DNA of 64,000 nucleotides from Aquamicrobium defluvii (lineage in GTDB: Bacteria; Pseudomonadota; Alphaproteobacteria; Rhizobiales; Rhizobiaceae): NCBI RefSeq assembly GCF_004363725.1, contig NZ_SNZF01000021.1, forward strand, positions 20,978 through 84,977, in the 5' to 3' direction. Below the pieces are notes generated by a model. It searched no databases. It was not told where the DNA came from and saw only the letters and a list, made by a program, of their open reading frames with translations. Numbering within the stretch: position 1 is the stretch's first letter; the number at the start of each line of letters is the position of its first letter. Made by a program: the position numbers and the translations under genes. Positions 8,566-17,972 of this stretch are shown here, piece by piece.

Positions 8566-10053
8566 ATGAGCGTGATCGATGTTCTGGTCCCCGAAAACGC
8601 GGTGCGTCGCATGCACGTCGTCGTGGCCGACCGGTTGCGGGCACTCGGTCACGATGTCGCGCTGGTGGGTGCCGGCGCACAGGACGCGGGATGGCTGGCG
8701 CTGGACCGGCTGCTTCGCTTCGAGCGCAAGGCTCTCCGGATTCGCATCAATGGCCTCCTCGACCTGGTGCCAGGGGCACAGCTGTCGCCTGCGCGGAAGG
8801 ACGTGGCGTTGCGGCTCGATCTGGCTGGCGGCGATGCGGCCGTTGCCTCCCCGGTTCTGAAGCCTGTCTTCTCGGGCTTTTCCTCGCCTGCGGGGGCGGC
8901 GTTGCTGCTGCTGCGCGGGCAATTGCCGGATGTCGACATTGTCCTCGACGGTCAGCATTCCGTGGCCCATGGAAAGCCCATGGTCGACAGCCGTCTTTCG
9001 CTGCTGCGCGGCATGGACGATGTTTTGGCCGGCATGGTGACGCTGATGGTCGCCGCGGCTCATCGCTATCCAGATGGCGGGGCGCCCGCGCGCCGTGCTG
9101 CGGCTGGCGCGCTGGAGCGCCCGACCGGCGGGCAGCTGACTGGCGCCTGGCTGCTGTCAATGGTCCCGCGCCAGATCAAGGGCACGATCCAGCGCCTTGT
9201 CTGCCGCGTCCACCGCTGGGACGTGAGCTACCGGTTCCATAAGGGCGCGAGGGTTGTCGATACCGGCCTGCTTGCCGGCGAGCCCTGGATCGCCTTGCCC
9301 GACGACGGCAGGCGCTTCTATGCCGATCCGTTTCCCTTCGAATGGGAGGGCAGGCATTTCATCTTCGTGGAGGATTGTCCCTACGATTCCGACAAGGCGG
9401 TGATTTCCGTTGCCGAAGTGTTCGCCAACGGAACGGCGACAGTGCCGCGCTGCGTTCTGGATGAACCGCACCATCTGTCCTATCCGCAGGTGTTTGCACA
9501 TGACGGCGAAATCTGGATGCTGCCGGAAGGCGGTTCGGGGGGCAATCTGATCCTCTACCGCGCGGAATCCTTCCCCGGGCGCTGGGTCCGGCATGCGGTT
9601 CTGATCCCGGACCGGGAGCTTTTCGATGCGACCTTGCTGGAACATGAAGGCCGCCTGTGGCTGTTCGCCACCGAACGCTACGGCTATGGCAGCGCCTCCG
9701 ACACGCTCGTGGTTTTCCATGCGCCCGATCTGCAGGGACCGTGGGTGCCTCATCCCGCCAACCCGGTGACGGTCGACCGGACGTCGGCAAGGCCGGGCGG
9801 GCATTTCGTCCGTGTGGGCGATCGTATCGTGCTGCCCTTGCAGGACGGTACGAACGGATATGGCGGCGCGCTCGGCCTGGCCGATCTCGTCGAACTGAAC
9901 GAGACGACGGTGCGCCTGACAACGCCGGTTCCAATCCTGTCGCCGGAAAAATCGACCTATCCGAAAGTGCATACCCTCACCGCCACAGGGCAGCTTGAGG
10001 CGCTCGACTGCATCGTTCCCGTGCGGCGCGGCAAGGGACGCCGGGCCCGATGA
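8566..10053 (+). CDS. GINT1-domain sugar transferase-like protein (inositolphosphorylceramide glucosaminyltransferase N-terminal family)
   Basis: A 495-aa protein from the ATG at 8566; an upstream GTG at 8482 would add 28 residues. Residues about 1-200 form a Rossmann-like module (VVADRLRALGHDVALVGAG). From about 215 on there is a five-bladed-propeller-like domain with FYADPFPFEWEGRHFIFVED, SYPQVFAHDGEIWMLPE and DATLLEHEGRLWLFATE. That series is characteristic of the GINT1 N-terminal domain and related GH43-like folds found in bacterial polysaccharide loci. It is translationally coupled (ATGA) to the following GT4 gene. Enzymatic activity in bacteria is not established; a role in assembling or modifying the polymer is inferred from context. 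Confidence 0.75.
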   Translation: MSVIDVLVPENAVRRMHVVVADRLRALGHDVALVGAGAQDAGWLALDRLLRFERKALRIRINGLLDLVPGAQLSPARKDVALRLDLAGGDAAVASPVLKPVFSGFSSPAGAALLLLRGQLPDVDIVLDGQHSVAHGKPMVDSRLSLLRGMDDVLAGMVTLMVAAAHRYPDGGAPARRAAAGALERPTGGQLTGAWLLSMVPRQIKGTIQRLVCRVHRWDVSYRFHKGARVVDTGLLAGEPWIALPDDGRRFYADPFPFEWEGRHFIFVEDCPYDSDKAVISVAEVFANGTATVPRCVLDEPHHLSYPQVFAHDGEIWMLPEGGSGGNLILYRAESFPGRWVRHAVLIPDRELFDATLLEHEGRLWLFATERYGYGSASDTLVVFHAPDLQGPWVPHPANPVTVDRTSARPGGHFVRVGDRIVLPLQDGTNGYGGALGLADLVELNETTVRLTTPVPILSPEKSTYPKVHTLTATGQLEALDCIVPVRRGKGRRAR

Positions 10054-11153
10054 CGGCACCTCGCCCCTTGCGCGTGCTGTGTATCGTGCCGCGTGGCCTG
10101 AAAGGGCGTGGCGGTATCGAGACGCTCTTTTCCCATGTCGATGAGGAACTGCACGCGCATCCCGAGCTCGGTCTGGAAATGGACTTCCTCGCCTCGCGGG
10201 GCGATGCGTCGGGGGCAGGATGGGTCCTCCATTTTCCGCTCGCCTTCCTGTCCTATGTCTGGATGGTGGCGACGCAGCGCTACGACATCGTCCATCTGAA
10301 CGCGGCCACCAATGCATCGGCGTGGCGCAAATGGATGATGCAGGGCGTCGCGCGCCTGTTCGGCGTGGCAACGGTCGTGCATTTCCACGGCTCTGCGTTC
10401 CCGAAACCGGGTGAGAGGCAGCCGGGCTGGGTGCCCGTGCTGAGGCGCGTTCTGGAGCGGGCCTCGGCCATCATCGTTCTGGGCGATTACTGGCGCGGGT
10501 TTGTCGCCGGCTTCTACGCCATGCCGGCCGGGCGCTTCGATGTCGTCGCCAACGGGGTTGCCGATTTCGCGCCCGACGCGCCCCGGCCGCGCGAAGATGG
10601 TACGCCGGTGCGCCTGCTGTTCGCCGGCAATCTGACCGATGCGAAAGGGGCCGCTGCATTGCTGCAGGCGCTCGCCCTTTTGCCGGACGACCTGCCCGGC
10701 TGGCGCATGACATTCGCGGGTACAGGCGATGTGGCCGGCTTTCGCGAGCGCGCCGAAACGCTCGGCCTTTCGGGACGCGTGGAGTTCACCGGCTGGATCG
10801 CGCGCGACGCCATCCTGCCGCTGTACCGACAGGCCGACATCGTCGTGCTGCCCTCGCGCAACGAGGTGTTGCCGGTCTGTCTGCTGGAAGGCGCCTGCGC
10901 GGGCGCGGCGCTTGTTGCAACACCTGTTGGCTCCGTGCCGGACGTGCTGCGCGAGGGCGAGAACGGCCTGTTCATCGGGCCCGATGACCCGGAGGGGATT
11001 GCGCGGGCGCTGGGCAGGGTGATCGGCGACAAGGCCCTTCTGGAAACCTTCCGCGCCGCCTCACGCCGGATTTACAAGGGTCATTTCGGGCTCGAATCGA
11101 TGGTCGGCGGGCTGGCGAAAGTCTACCGCAAGGCGCTTGCCGTCAGGCAGTGA
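10050..11153 (+). CDS. glycosyltransferase family 4
   Basis: GT-B glycosyltransferase of 367 aa. Visible motifs are GGIETLFSHVD near the N-terminus (acceptor side), VVHFHGSAF, RLLFAGNLTDAKGA at the start of the donor domain, and the EX7E block in PSRNEVLPVCLLEGACAG followed by GSVPDVLREGENG. It uses a nucleotide-sugar donor on the cytoplasmic face. Its start overlaps the stop of the GINT1-domain gene by 4 bp, so the two are probably translated together. Donor and linkage are unknown. Confidence 0.92.
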   Translation: MTAPRPLRVLCIVPRGLKGRGGIETLFSHVDEELHAHPELGLEMDFLASRGDASGAGWVLHFPLAFLSYVWMVATQRYDIVHLNAATNASAWRKWMMQGVARLFGVATVVHFHGSAFPKPGERQPGWVPVLRRVLERASAIIVLGDYWRGFVAGFYAMPAGRFDVVANGVADFAPDAPRPREDGTPVRLLFAGNLTDAKGAAALLQALALLPDDLPGWRMTFAGTGDVAGFRERAETLGLSGRVEFTGWIARDAILPLYRQADIVVLPSRNEVLPVCLLEGACAGAALVATPVGSVPDVLREGENGLFIGPDDPEGIARALGRVIGDKALLETFRAASRRIYKGHFGLESMVGGLAKVYRKALAVRQ

Positions 11154-11247
11154 GCTTTCGCTGCATTGCCACGCAGGTGGGCGGACGTTGCAGCTCCGAA
11201 TCGGCCGTGTGATGGCGAGGCATCCTGCCGGCAGGCATGAAGCCTTG

Positions 11248-11269
11248 CCTGATCGCGTTGGCGATCAGG
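11248..11269. repeat. 9-bp perfect stem-loop between convergent genes
   Basis: CCTGATCGC and GCGATCAGG flank a 4-nt loop. It lies 95 bp after the GT4 stop in the gap before the convergent asnB. No T-run follows on either strand, so it is a weak or factor-dependent terminator candidate at best. Confidence 0.35.
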
Positions 11270-11336
11270 GATCGTTACGGAAGCGATTCGGGTTTTGGTG
11301 ATGCCAATGCTCCATCAACAATCCGGATCGTCCTTT

Positions 11337-11356
11337 GTGCGTCCGGGTGGACGCAC
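11337..11356. repeat. 8-bp perfect stem-loop just past asnB
   Basis: GTGCGTCC and GGACGCAC pair around a GGGT loop, 7 bp beyond the asnB stop on the minus strand. It could end or protect the minus-strand operon transcript. There is no uridine tract, so I do not call it an intrinsic terminator. Confidence 0.4.
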
Positions 11357-11362
11357 GGCGAT

Positions 11363-13243
11363 CTAGCCCGTCGCCGGGCGGAAAATGCGGAAGAACTGCT
11401 CAAGATTGGCAAGCGCCCACAGCAGCTTTTCGTGGTTGTGCCTGCCGCCCAGATGCTCGCTCATCAGCCGGTCGATCTCGCCGGCGTTGCAGACCTGCCT
11501 GACCGTTGCATCGCCCGATTGCAGGAGGTCGCGCGTCTGGTCGGCCATGCCGGTCCTGAACCATTGCTCCACCGGCACCCGGAAGCCGACTTTCCTTCGC
11601 TTTACGATGGCCTCCGGCAGCATGCGGGCGGCCAGCGTGCGCAGCACGCGCTTTCCCTTCGGCGCGCCGGTCAGGAAGGCGTCCGGGAAGCGGGCGACGA
11701 GTTCGGCAAGTCCCACATCCATGAACGGCATGCGCCCCTCGATGGAGCCGGCCATCATCATGCGGTCGCCGCGTTCCAGCAGGTTGTCGGGCAGCCACGA
11801 GGTCTGGTCGAAATGCAGCATGCGCTTCAGGGCGCTGGCGGCTCCGTCAGCCGCGAAGGGCAGGGGGTCGAGTTCGCGTGAAGCGGGCGTGCCCGCATAG
11901 AGCGCCTCGGCCAGTTCGGCATCGCCGCCACCGAACCAGGCGGCCATGCGGGCCTGATGGCCGCGAATGCCGGCGACCCCCGCAACGGTCTTCACGCGGC
12001 GCAGCGCATAGGGCAGGGCGCGCGCGCCGGGAGCGATGACGGTGTCGTGCAGGACGCCCGGCACCAGCCGCTGGTAGAGCGCAACCCACGGTTCGGCGCG
12101 GTGCTTGGGATAACCGCCCAGCAGCTCGTCGGCGCCTTCCCCGGTCAGCACCATCTTGACACTGCGGCTGGCCATTTTCGACAGCAGCAGCACCGGCAGG
12201 TCGGAGGGCTCGGCCACCGGCGCGCCGCGCCGCAGCACCGCCTCCTCCCAAACGGAGGTGAACTCGTTCATGCCCACGGCAAGCTCATGGTGGTCGGTGC
12301 CGAAGGCATCGGCGACCTGCTTCGCATAGGGCAGCTCGGAGGAGCCGGGCACGTCGAACCCGACCGAGAAGGTCGAGACCGGCTTGTCCATGTGCCGGCT
12401 CATCAGGGCCACGATCATCGAGGAATCGAGCCCGCCCGACAGATAGGCGCCAAACGGCGCGTCGGAGCGCAGCCGCAATTGCACCGCCGCGTCGAGCCGG
12501 TCCGAGAACAGGCGCAGCGCCTCGTCGAAATCGTCGATGTCGGGTGTGGTTCGCGAGAACGGCGTCGTGAAATAGCGGGTCTGGGAAACCGTGTCGCCGT
12601 CCAGCGCCAAGAAGGTGCCGGGCGGCACCTTGGCGATGCCCCTGAAGAAGGTCGCCGGTCCCGGCACGTAGCGGTAGCTCAGATATTCCCGCAGCGAATC
12701 CTGGTCCAGCCGGTCGTCGACACCCGGAAATTTGCGCAGCGGCTCGATTTCCGAAGCGAAGACATGCGCGCCTTCCGCCCTTGCGACGAACAGCGGCTTC
12801 TTGCCGAACGGATCGCGCGCCGCGATCAGGCGGCCGGTCCGGTTGTCCCACAAAAGGAAGGCGAACATGCCGTTGAAGCGGGGGAGGCAATCCTCTCCCC
12901 AGGCCCGCCACGCCTCGATCAGCACTTCGGTATCGCCCTGCGTGGCGAAGCGGTGGCCGCGTTCCGCAAGCTCGGCGCGCAGCTCGATATAGTTATAGAT
13001 CTCGCCATTGTAGACGATGGTGTAGCGGCCATCGTGCGCGTGCATCGGCTGCGGGCTGCCCTCGATGTCGAGGATCGACAGGCGGCGGTGACCAAGCCCG
13101 ACCTGCCATTCGCCATCCGGGCTGCGCGCGGCAAAGGTGCCGCGCCCGTCCGGCCCGCGATGGGCCAGAAGATCCGTGGCTGCGTCCAGTTCGGCATCGA
13201 GCGACAGGCGCGCCCTGGCATGAAATCCGAAGATGCCGCACAT
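11363..13243 (-). CDS. asnB: asparagine synthase (glutamine-hydrolysing) family amidotransferase
   Basis: 626 aa. It starts MCGIFGF with the Cys2 nucleophile of class II glutamine amidotransferases; the glutaminase domain runs to about residue 210 (HRGPDG, VYNGEIYNY). The ATP-pyrophosphatase synthetase domain carries SGGLDSS at about 269-275. The family makes asparagine, but copies in polysaccharide loci often amidate sugar uronates. Here it is the last gene of a minus-strand run (heparinase II/III, sugar dehydrogenase, GT4, asnB), 12 bp after the GT4, which favours a polymer-specific role over general asparagine synthesis. That preference is inference. Confidence 0.9.
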   Translation of the reverse strand: MCGIFGFHARARLSLDAELDAATDLLAHRGPDGRGTFAARSPDGEWQVGLGHRRLSILDIEGSPQPMHAHDGRYTIVYNGEIYNYIELRAELAERGHRFATQGDTEVLIEAWRAWGEDCLPRFNGMFAFLLWDNRTGRLIAARDPFGKKPLFVARAEGAHVFASEIEPLRKFPGVDDRLDQDSLREYLSYRYVPGPATFFRGIAKVPPGTFLALDGDTVSQTRYFTTPFSRTTPDIDDFDEALRLFSDRLDAAVQLRLRSDAPFGAYLSGGLDSSMIVALMSRHMDKPVSTFSVGFDVPGSSELPYAKQVADAFGTDHHELAVGMNEFTSVWEEAVLRRGAPVAEPSDLPVLLLSKMASRSVKMVLTGEGADELLGGYPKHRAEPWVALYQRLVPGVLHDTVIAPGARALPYALRRVKTVAGVAGIRGHQARMAAWFGGGDAELAEALYAGTPASRELDPLPFAADGAASALKRMLHFDQTSWLPDNLLERGDRMMMAGSIEGRMPFMDVGLAELVARFPDAFLTGAPKGKRVLRTLAARMLPEAIVKRRKVGFRVPVEQWFRTGMADQTRDLLQSGDATVRQVCNAGEIDRLMSEHLGGRHNHEKLLWALANLEQFFRIFRPATG

Positions 13244-13255
13244 GAGCCGTCGCCC

Positions 13256-14461
13256 CTATTTTCCGCGTGCCGTGAACAGCGCCTCATAGGCGGCCAGCAG
13301 CTTCGGCGCCTCGTAGTTCCATGCCAGCTCGTTGCGCACGCGCTCGCGTCCGAAATCCCCCATGGCCGCGCGGCGTTCGGGATCGTCCAGCAACTCGGCG
13401 ATCTTGTCGCCGAAATCGGCCGGATCGGTGCATGTGGCGTAGAGCGAGGCTTCCTGCGCGGAGAACCGGCCTTCGCGCAGGTCATATTGCACGATCGGTT
13501 TTCCGAGCGCCATGTACTCCATGATCTTGTTCATGGTCGACTTGTCGTTCATCGCCGTCGGCCGGTCGGGGTTGACGCAGACGTCGGAGGTGGAGAGCGC
13601 CGAGAACAGCGTCTCGTCCGGGCAGCGTCCCGTGAAGGTCACATAGTCGCCAAGCCCCATTGCCGCGCTTTCGGCCCTGATCGCTTCCAGTTCGGGTCCG
13701 CCGCCGCAGATGACGAACTGGATATCGTCGCGCTTGCGCACATTGACCAGATGGCTGACCGATTCCAGCAGAAGATCGAGCCCTTCCTGCTTGCCGATGA
13801 CGCCGACATAACCGACGACGAAGCGGCGGCCGTTGCGCCATTTCGGGTCGGGTTCCACCTCGCGCACGCGATCGAGATTGGGGCCGGAGCGCACGATATG
13901 CACCTTGTCCGGGTCCATGCCGCCGCGCGTGATGGCGATTTCCCGATAGCTTTCGTTGGTGGCAAGCGAGCGGCTGGCGGTGCGGAACGACAGGCGTTCC
14001 AGCCACACCATCAGCTTCCAGCCGAAATCGCGGCGGCCGAACTTTGCCTCGTAGAGCTCGGGATTGATGTCGTGGTGGTCGAACAGGAATTTCTTGCCGA
14101 ACAGCCGGTAGAAGCCGCCGATCAGGAAGATGGTGTCCGGGGGGTTGCAGGCATGGATGACGTCGAAGCCCCGCTGCCACGCCACCTTGAGCGAAAGCAG
14201 GAATTCCCAGAACAGGGCGGCGCTGTATTCCAGCGCATAGCCCAGCACGCCCTCGGCATCGAGCGGCAGCGAATGGCGGTAGATATGCACGCCGTCGATC
14301 ACCTCGCAGGAAGCGGTCGAGCCTTTGCCTTTCGGGCAGATCACCGAAACCTGATAGCCGGCCCTGACCAGCGTGGTGGCCTCCGACCAGACGCGCCGGT
14401 CGAAAGGCACCGGCAGGTTCTCGACGATGATGAGGACGCGCCTACCAGTTGATGCCGTCAT
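13256..14461 (-). CDS. glycosyltransferase family 4 (WbuB-like)
   Basis: GT-B glycosyltransferase of 401 aa. The N-terminal block RVLIIVENLPVPFDRRVWSE is typical of the WbuB-type subgroup, followed by HACNPPDTIFLIGG and FDHHDINPELY; the donor domain includes GYVGVIGKQEGLDLL and YMALGKPIVQYDLREG. The ATG at 14461 fits the family; the open frame extends further upstream but reads through the antisense frame of the preceding gene. The start overlaps the dehydrogenase end by 20 bp, implying co-translation. Confidence 0.9.
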   Translation of the reverse strand: MTASTGRRVLIIVENLPVPFDRRVWSEATTLVRAGYQVSVICPKGKGSTASCEVIDGVHIYRHSLPLDAEGVLGYALEYSAALFWEFLLSLKVAWQRGFDVIHACNPPDTIFLIGGFYRLFGKKFLFDHHDINPELYEAKFGRRDFGWKLMVWLERLSFRTASRSLATNESYREIAITRGGMDPDKVHIVRSGPNLDRVREVEPDPKWRNGRRFVVGYVGVIGKQEGLDLLLESVSHLVNVRKRDDIQFVICGGGPELEAIRAESAAMGLGDYVTFTGRCPDETLFSALSTSDVCVNPDRPTAMNDKSTMNKIMEYMALGKPIVQYDLREGRFSAQEASLYATCTDPADFGDKIAELLDDPERRAAMGDFGRERVRNELAWNYEAPKLLAAYEALFTARGK

Positions 14462-15755
14462 AGGTCCCCGCAACGCGCTCGATGTTGGGAAGGCGCGCCA
14501 TGTCCAGCAGCACCTGATCGGGCCGCATCTTTTCCACCACCGCCTCATATTCGGGCGAGCGGCTTGTCGCCACCAGAATGTCGGCGTGCTTCACCACGTC
14601 ATCGACCGACGGCACCATCAGCTGGGTGACATGGGGGATGGCGTTCATCAGATAGGCCCTGTTGGCGCCGACCAGTTTCGCCAGCGACACGTTCTGGTCG
14701 AATATGCGGATGTCGCAGCCCTTGCCGAGCAGGCGCTCGATCAGTTCCAGATACGGGCTTTCGCGCAGGTCGTCCGTGCCGGCCTTGAAGGAGAAGCCGA
14801 GGAAGCCGACATTGCGCTTGCCGTGGCCGAGAACCCATTGCAGGGCGCGTTCGATCTGCTGCTTGTTGGAAGGCATCAGCGATTTCAGCAGCGGCGCTTC
14901 CACGTCATGCTGGACCGCATAGGCGTTGATGGCCCGCACGTCCTTGGGCAGGCAGGAGCCGCCGAAGGCGAATCCCGGCAGCAGATAGGCGCTGGAGATG
15001 TTGAGCTTGGTGTCCGCGAAGAACACCTTCATCAGCTCGTGGCTGTCGACGCCGGCTGCCTTGCACACATTGCCGATCTCGTTGCCGAAGGCCACTTTCA
15101 GCGCGTGCCAGGTGTTGTCGGTGTACTTCACCAGCTCCGCCAGCCGCGGCTCGGTCACGATGGTCTGTCCCGGCAGGCCGTCATAGAGCTCGAGCAGCCG
15201 TTTGCGGGTGGTCTCGTCCTCGGCGCCGATCACGGTCTTGGCGGGATTGTTGAAGTCGGCGACGGCCGAGCCTTCGCGCATGAACTCGGGGTTGGAGGCA
15301 ACGCCGAAGGCGACGCCGAGCTTCTTGCCGGAAGCTTCTTCCAGCGCCGGCACCACGAGGTCGGCCAGCGTTCCCGGCAGGACTGTGGAGCGGATGACGA
15401 CGGAATGGTAGCTGTCCTTGGTGGCGAGCACCGCGCCGATCTGCCGCGCCACCGCCTCGACGGCCGACAGGTCGAGCGAGCCGTTGGGCCGCGACGGCGT
15501 GCCGACGCAAAGCAGCGACAGGTCGCTGCCCATGATCGCCTCTTCGGTCGAGGCCGTCGCGCGCAGGCTGCCGGCGGCGACCTTGGCCGCGACCAGCTCG
15601 CCGATGTCCTTTTCGATGATCGGGCTCTGGCCGGCATTGATGAGGGCGACCTTGGATTCGCTGACATCGCAGCCGATCACCTCATGGCCGCGCTCGGCCA
15701 TGCAGGCCGCGCATACGGTGCCCACATATCCCAGTCCGAAAATGGATATTTTCAT
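14442..15755 (-). CDS. nucleotide-sugar 6-dehydrogenase, most like GDP-mannose 6-dehydrogenase (AlgD-like)
   Basis: 437 aa with the NAD-binding MKISIFGLGYVGTVCAACMA start and catalytic Cys268 in GFAFGGSCLPKD. UDP-glucose dehydrogenases usually read FGGSCFPKD; the leucine variant, the length and the Cys268 position all match AlgD of Pseudomonas as I know it. The enzyme would oxidise GDP-mannose (or UDP-glucose) to the uronate in two NAD-dependent steps, feeding uronic acid into the polymer. It is in a minus-strand run with an upstream heparinase II/III protein and downstream GT4 and asnB. Substrate choice between GDP-Man and UDP-Glc needs an assay or phylogeny. Confidence 0.88.
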   Translation of the reverse strand: MKISIFGLGYVGTVCAACMAERGHEVIGCDVSESKVALINAGQSPIIEKDIGELVAAKVAAGSLRATASTEEAIMGSDLSLLCVGTPSRPNGSLDLSAVEAVARQIGAVLATKDSYHSVVIRSTVLPGTLADLVVPALEEASGKKLGVAFGVASNPEFMREGSAVADFNNPAKTVIGAEDETTRKRLLELYDGLPGQTIVTEPRLAELVKYTDNTWHALKVAFGNEIGNVCKAAGVDSHELMKVFFADTKLNISSAYLLPGFAFGGSCLPKDVRAINAYAVQHDVEAPLLKSLMPSNKQQIERALQWVLGHGKRNVGFLGFSFKAGTDDLRESPYLELIERLLGKGCDIRIFDQNVSLAKLVGANRAYLMNAIPHVTQLMVPSVDDVVKHADILVATSRSPEYEAVVEKMRPDQVLLDMARLPNIERVAGTYDGINW

Positions 15756-15846
15756 GGTTGTCTGACCGCTTTGCCTTGTTGTCGTTACGCCGGCGGTAAT
15801 CCGTCCGATCCCTGCCCGAACCGGTCTAACCCCCGACAGGTAAAGG

Positions 15847-17811
15847 TCACGTTACGGGGTTGAGCACGATCGAACTGCGCCAGCGCATGGCATTTGCAGG
15901 CGCCCTGAACAGCACCGTCGCCGCCTCCTCCAGCACGCCGAAGCCCGGTGAGTGGAAGCCGCGGCCCGATATGTCGTCCCCGCGTATGATTTCGACGCAG
16001 GCCCCTTCGGGGGCGGCGAGCGTGATTTCGGCCCGTCCGTCCCGGCGTGCCGTCACGCGCCCGTCATGGGCCGTCACGACGAGATCGGGAGCCAGCAGGA
16101 AAACGATTTCCACCTCGCCGTCAGGCGTTGCGCCGGTAAGCCTGTCGGTGATGTCGAAGCCGTATGCGGTCTCTGCGATGTCGCGGCGATGGATGACGCC
16201 GAAGCGCTTCCGATAGCCGTCATGCGAGCCCGACACGTCGAGCGGCACGCTGTCCGCCCCCTTTTCCAGCCTGGCCCGCGCCCGGCGCGGCATCCAGTTG
16301 AAGGGGCCGGAAGGTTCGCTCTGGCTGGCGCCGGAGATGGTCAGCGTGTTGTGGACCGCGGTCACGCGGAAGCGGCGGCGGTTCTCGCCTTCGGAATGAT
16401 AGAGATAGGTGCCGGCATCGACGAGGACCGGGCGGCCGTCCAGCGACAGCCATACCGAAAGCGCATCGGCGTGGCCGTGCGCGGCCAGGGCGCCGAACCC
16501 CAGCGGTCCGTGATCGAAGGTGAAATGGACCCGGCGGCCGGCGATGTCGCCACGCCGGATCGTGTAGCCGCCCTGCGGAAAGGTCGTCGTGCCGTCGGAA
16601 GGTGCCGGGCCGGGTGGCGGCGCGGCGAATACGATGTCGCGCCAATGCGGGTCGCGAATGGCGGGGGCAAGTTCCGGGCGCTGGAGAAATCCGGCAGTCG
16701 CGGCGCAAATGGAGGCTGCATAACGCGGTTCCGCGCTGCCATGGGCCAGAAGCACGCGGCTCTGGTCGTCGTCGCCGATCAGGGGGACATGGCCCTCGTC
16801 GTCGAGGAAGGCGTTCAGCGCTGCGGCTGCCTTGCCCAGCCGCTCCCGCGCAGCCGGGGAGGGCGCGTCTGCACCGATGGCCGCGAAGCCGATCAGCAAC
16901 ATCTCCAGCGTGAAGGCGGCATAGGCAGGCGACTGCTCCTGTCCCACGCCGTCCTCATGAAACAGGGCGCATGTCCTGCCATCGAGATGGCCCCGGCCCT
17001 GCGTCAGCCAGCCCGTCGCGTGCGGGTGGTCGGGCAGCAGGCGCGCGGCCAGCACCAGCCCCATTGCCTCGGCGACGAGATGGTTGTTCGCGGAAGAAAA
17101 GAGCGAAGGAAACCGCGCCAGCCATGTGCCGTGCGCGGCGACGAAAGACGCCAGTTTCTCGCCGGCAGCGCCGTCGATCCACGGATCGAGCGCCGTGACG
17201 ATGGAGGCGAGCGAGGCAAGTCTGTAGCCGGCCTCTATGCCGGAATACCAGTTGACGCCCCGCCCCGGTGGATTGGCCCGCATCCATGAGAACAGGGAGC
17301 CGAGCACGGCATGCGCCAGCGTCGCATCCTCCGTGTGGCGGGCATGAATTGCCGGGGCGGCCAGGAAATGCAGACGGTTGGCTTCCGCGACATATTTGAC
17401 GTCGCGATGGCCGCCCTCGAAGCGGAAATCGATATCGAAGGCCGATACGTCCGCACCGGGCCAACTCGTGCCGCTGACCGGGTCGAGGGTCCAGACTTCC
17501 GGTGCAACGCTGCCTGCTCCGTCGAGGATGGTCTGCGGCCAGTCGCGGTTCAGCAGCCTGAGTTTGCCCGAACGGAACGCCTCGGCCGCGATGGCGAGCT
17601 GCGCTGCGACCGGAGCGGAAAGATCGCCCGTGAGCAGGGGGGCGAAAAGCGGCAGCGGCACAGGCCGCGCACCGGGCATCGCAAATTGCACCCAGCCGCC
17701 GTTTTCGCGCCGTGCGGCACGTCTTGCTATCTGTTCGTGAATCCGATGGCGGATCTCGCCGCGTTCCATGACGGCGAGGCGCCGCGCATACCATCCCAGC
17801 CGTCTCAACAT
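15847..17811 (-). CDS. heparinase II/III family protein (putative uronate polysaccharide lyase)
   Basis: 654 aa. The N-terminal 400 residues form an alpha-helical toroid (the ANNHLVAEAMGL and EDGVGQEQSPAYAAFTLEML blocks), and the C-terminal beta-sandwich carries HGHADALSVWLSLDGRPVLV and RFRVTAVHNTLTI, the conserved heparinase II/III C-terminal signature. No clear signal peptide is present. Family lyases cleave uronate-containing polymers by beta-elimination. Placement as first gene of the run that also makes a uronate donor suggests it trims or degrades this locus' own product. It starts 161 bp from the divergent GH5 gene. Confidence 0.88.
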   Translation of the reverse strand: MLRRLGWYARRLAVMERGEIRHRIHEQIARRAARRENGGWVQFAMPGARPVPLPLFAPLLTGDLSAPVAAQLAIAAEAFRSGKLRLLNRDWPQTILDGAGSVAPEVWTLDPVSGTSWPGADVSAFDIDFRFEGGHRDVKYVAEANRLHFLAAPAIHARHTEDATLAHAVLGSLFSWMRANPPGRGVNWYSGIEAGYRLASLASIVTALDPWIDGAAGEKLASFVAAHGTWLARFPSLFSSANNHLVAEAMGLVLAARLLPDHPHATGWLTQGRGHLDGRTCALFHEDGVGQEQSPAYAAFTLEMLLIGFAAIGADAPSPAARERLGKAAAALNAFLDDEGHVPLIGDDDQSRVLLAHGSAEPRYAASICAATAGFLQRPELAPAIRDPHWRDIVFAAPPPGPAPSDGTTTFPQGGYTIRRGDIAGRRVHFTFDHGPLGFGALAAHGHADALSVWLSLDGRPVLVDAGTYLYHSEGENRRRFRVTAVHNTLTISGASQSEPSGPFNWMPRRARARLEKGADSVPLDVSGSHDGYRKRFGVIHRRDIAETAYGFDITDRLTGATPDGEVEIVFLLAPDLVVTAHDGRVTARRDGRAEITLAAPEGACVEIIRGDDISGRGFHSPGFGVLEEAATVLFRAPANAMRWRSSIVLNPVT

Positions 17812-17972
17812 GCGAAAGCCTTAGCAGGCGGCGGTTGCATTACGATTAATGTCGCTGCCTCCATTTCGGGCGCCAACCTTGTCGGCAATGTCGCAAAGCG
17901 CGGGGCTCGCCTTCACGCGCTTCCTGTTCTACCCTTGCGTGCATCGTCGCGTAAGCATCGGAGGCTTGCCCC

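Noticed and set aside
11957..14452. Long plus-strand frame opposite asnB and the GT4
   Set aside because: Antisense shadow of two genes with complete catalytic motifs.
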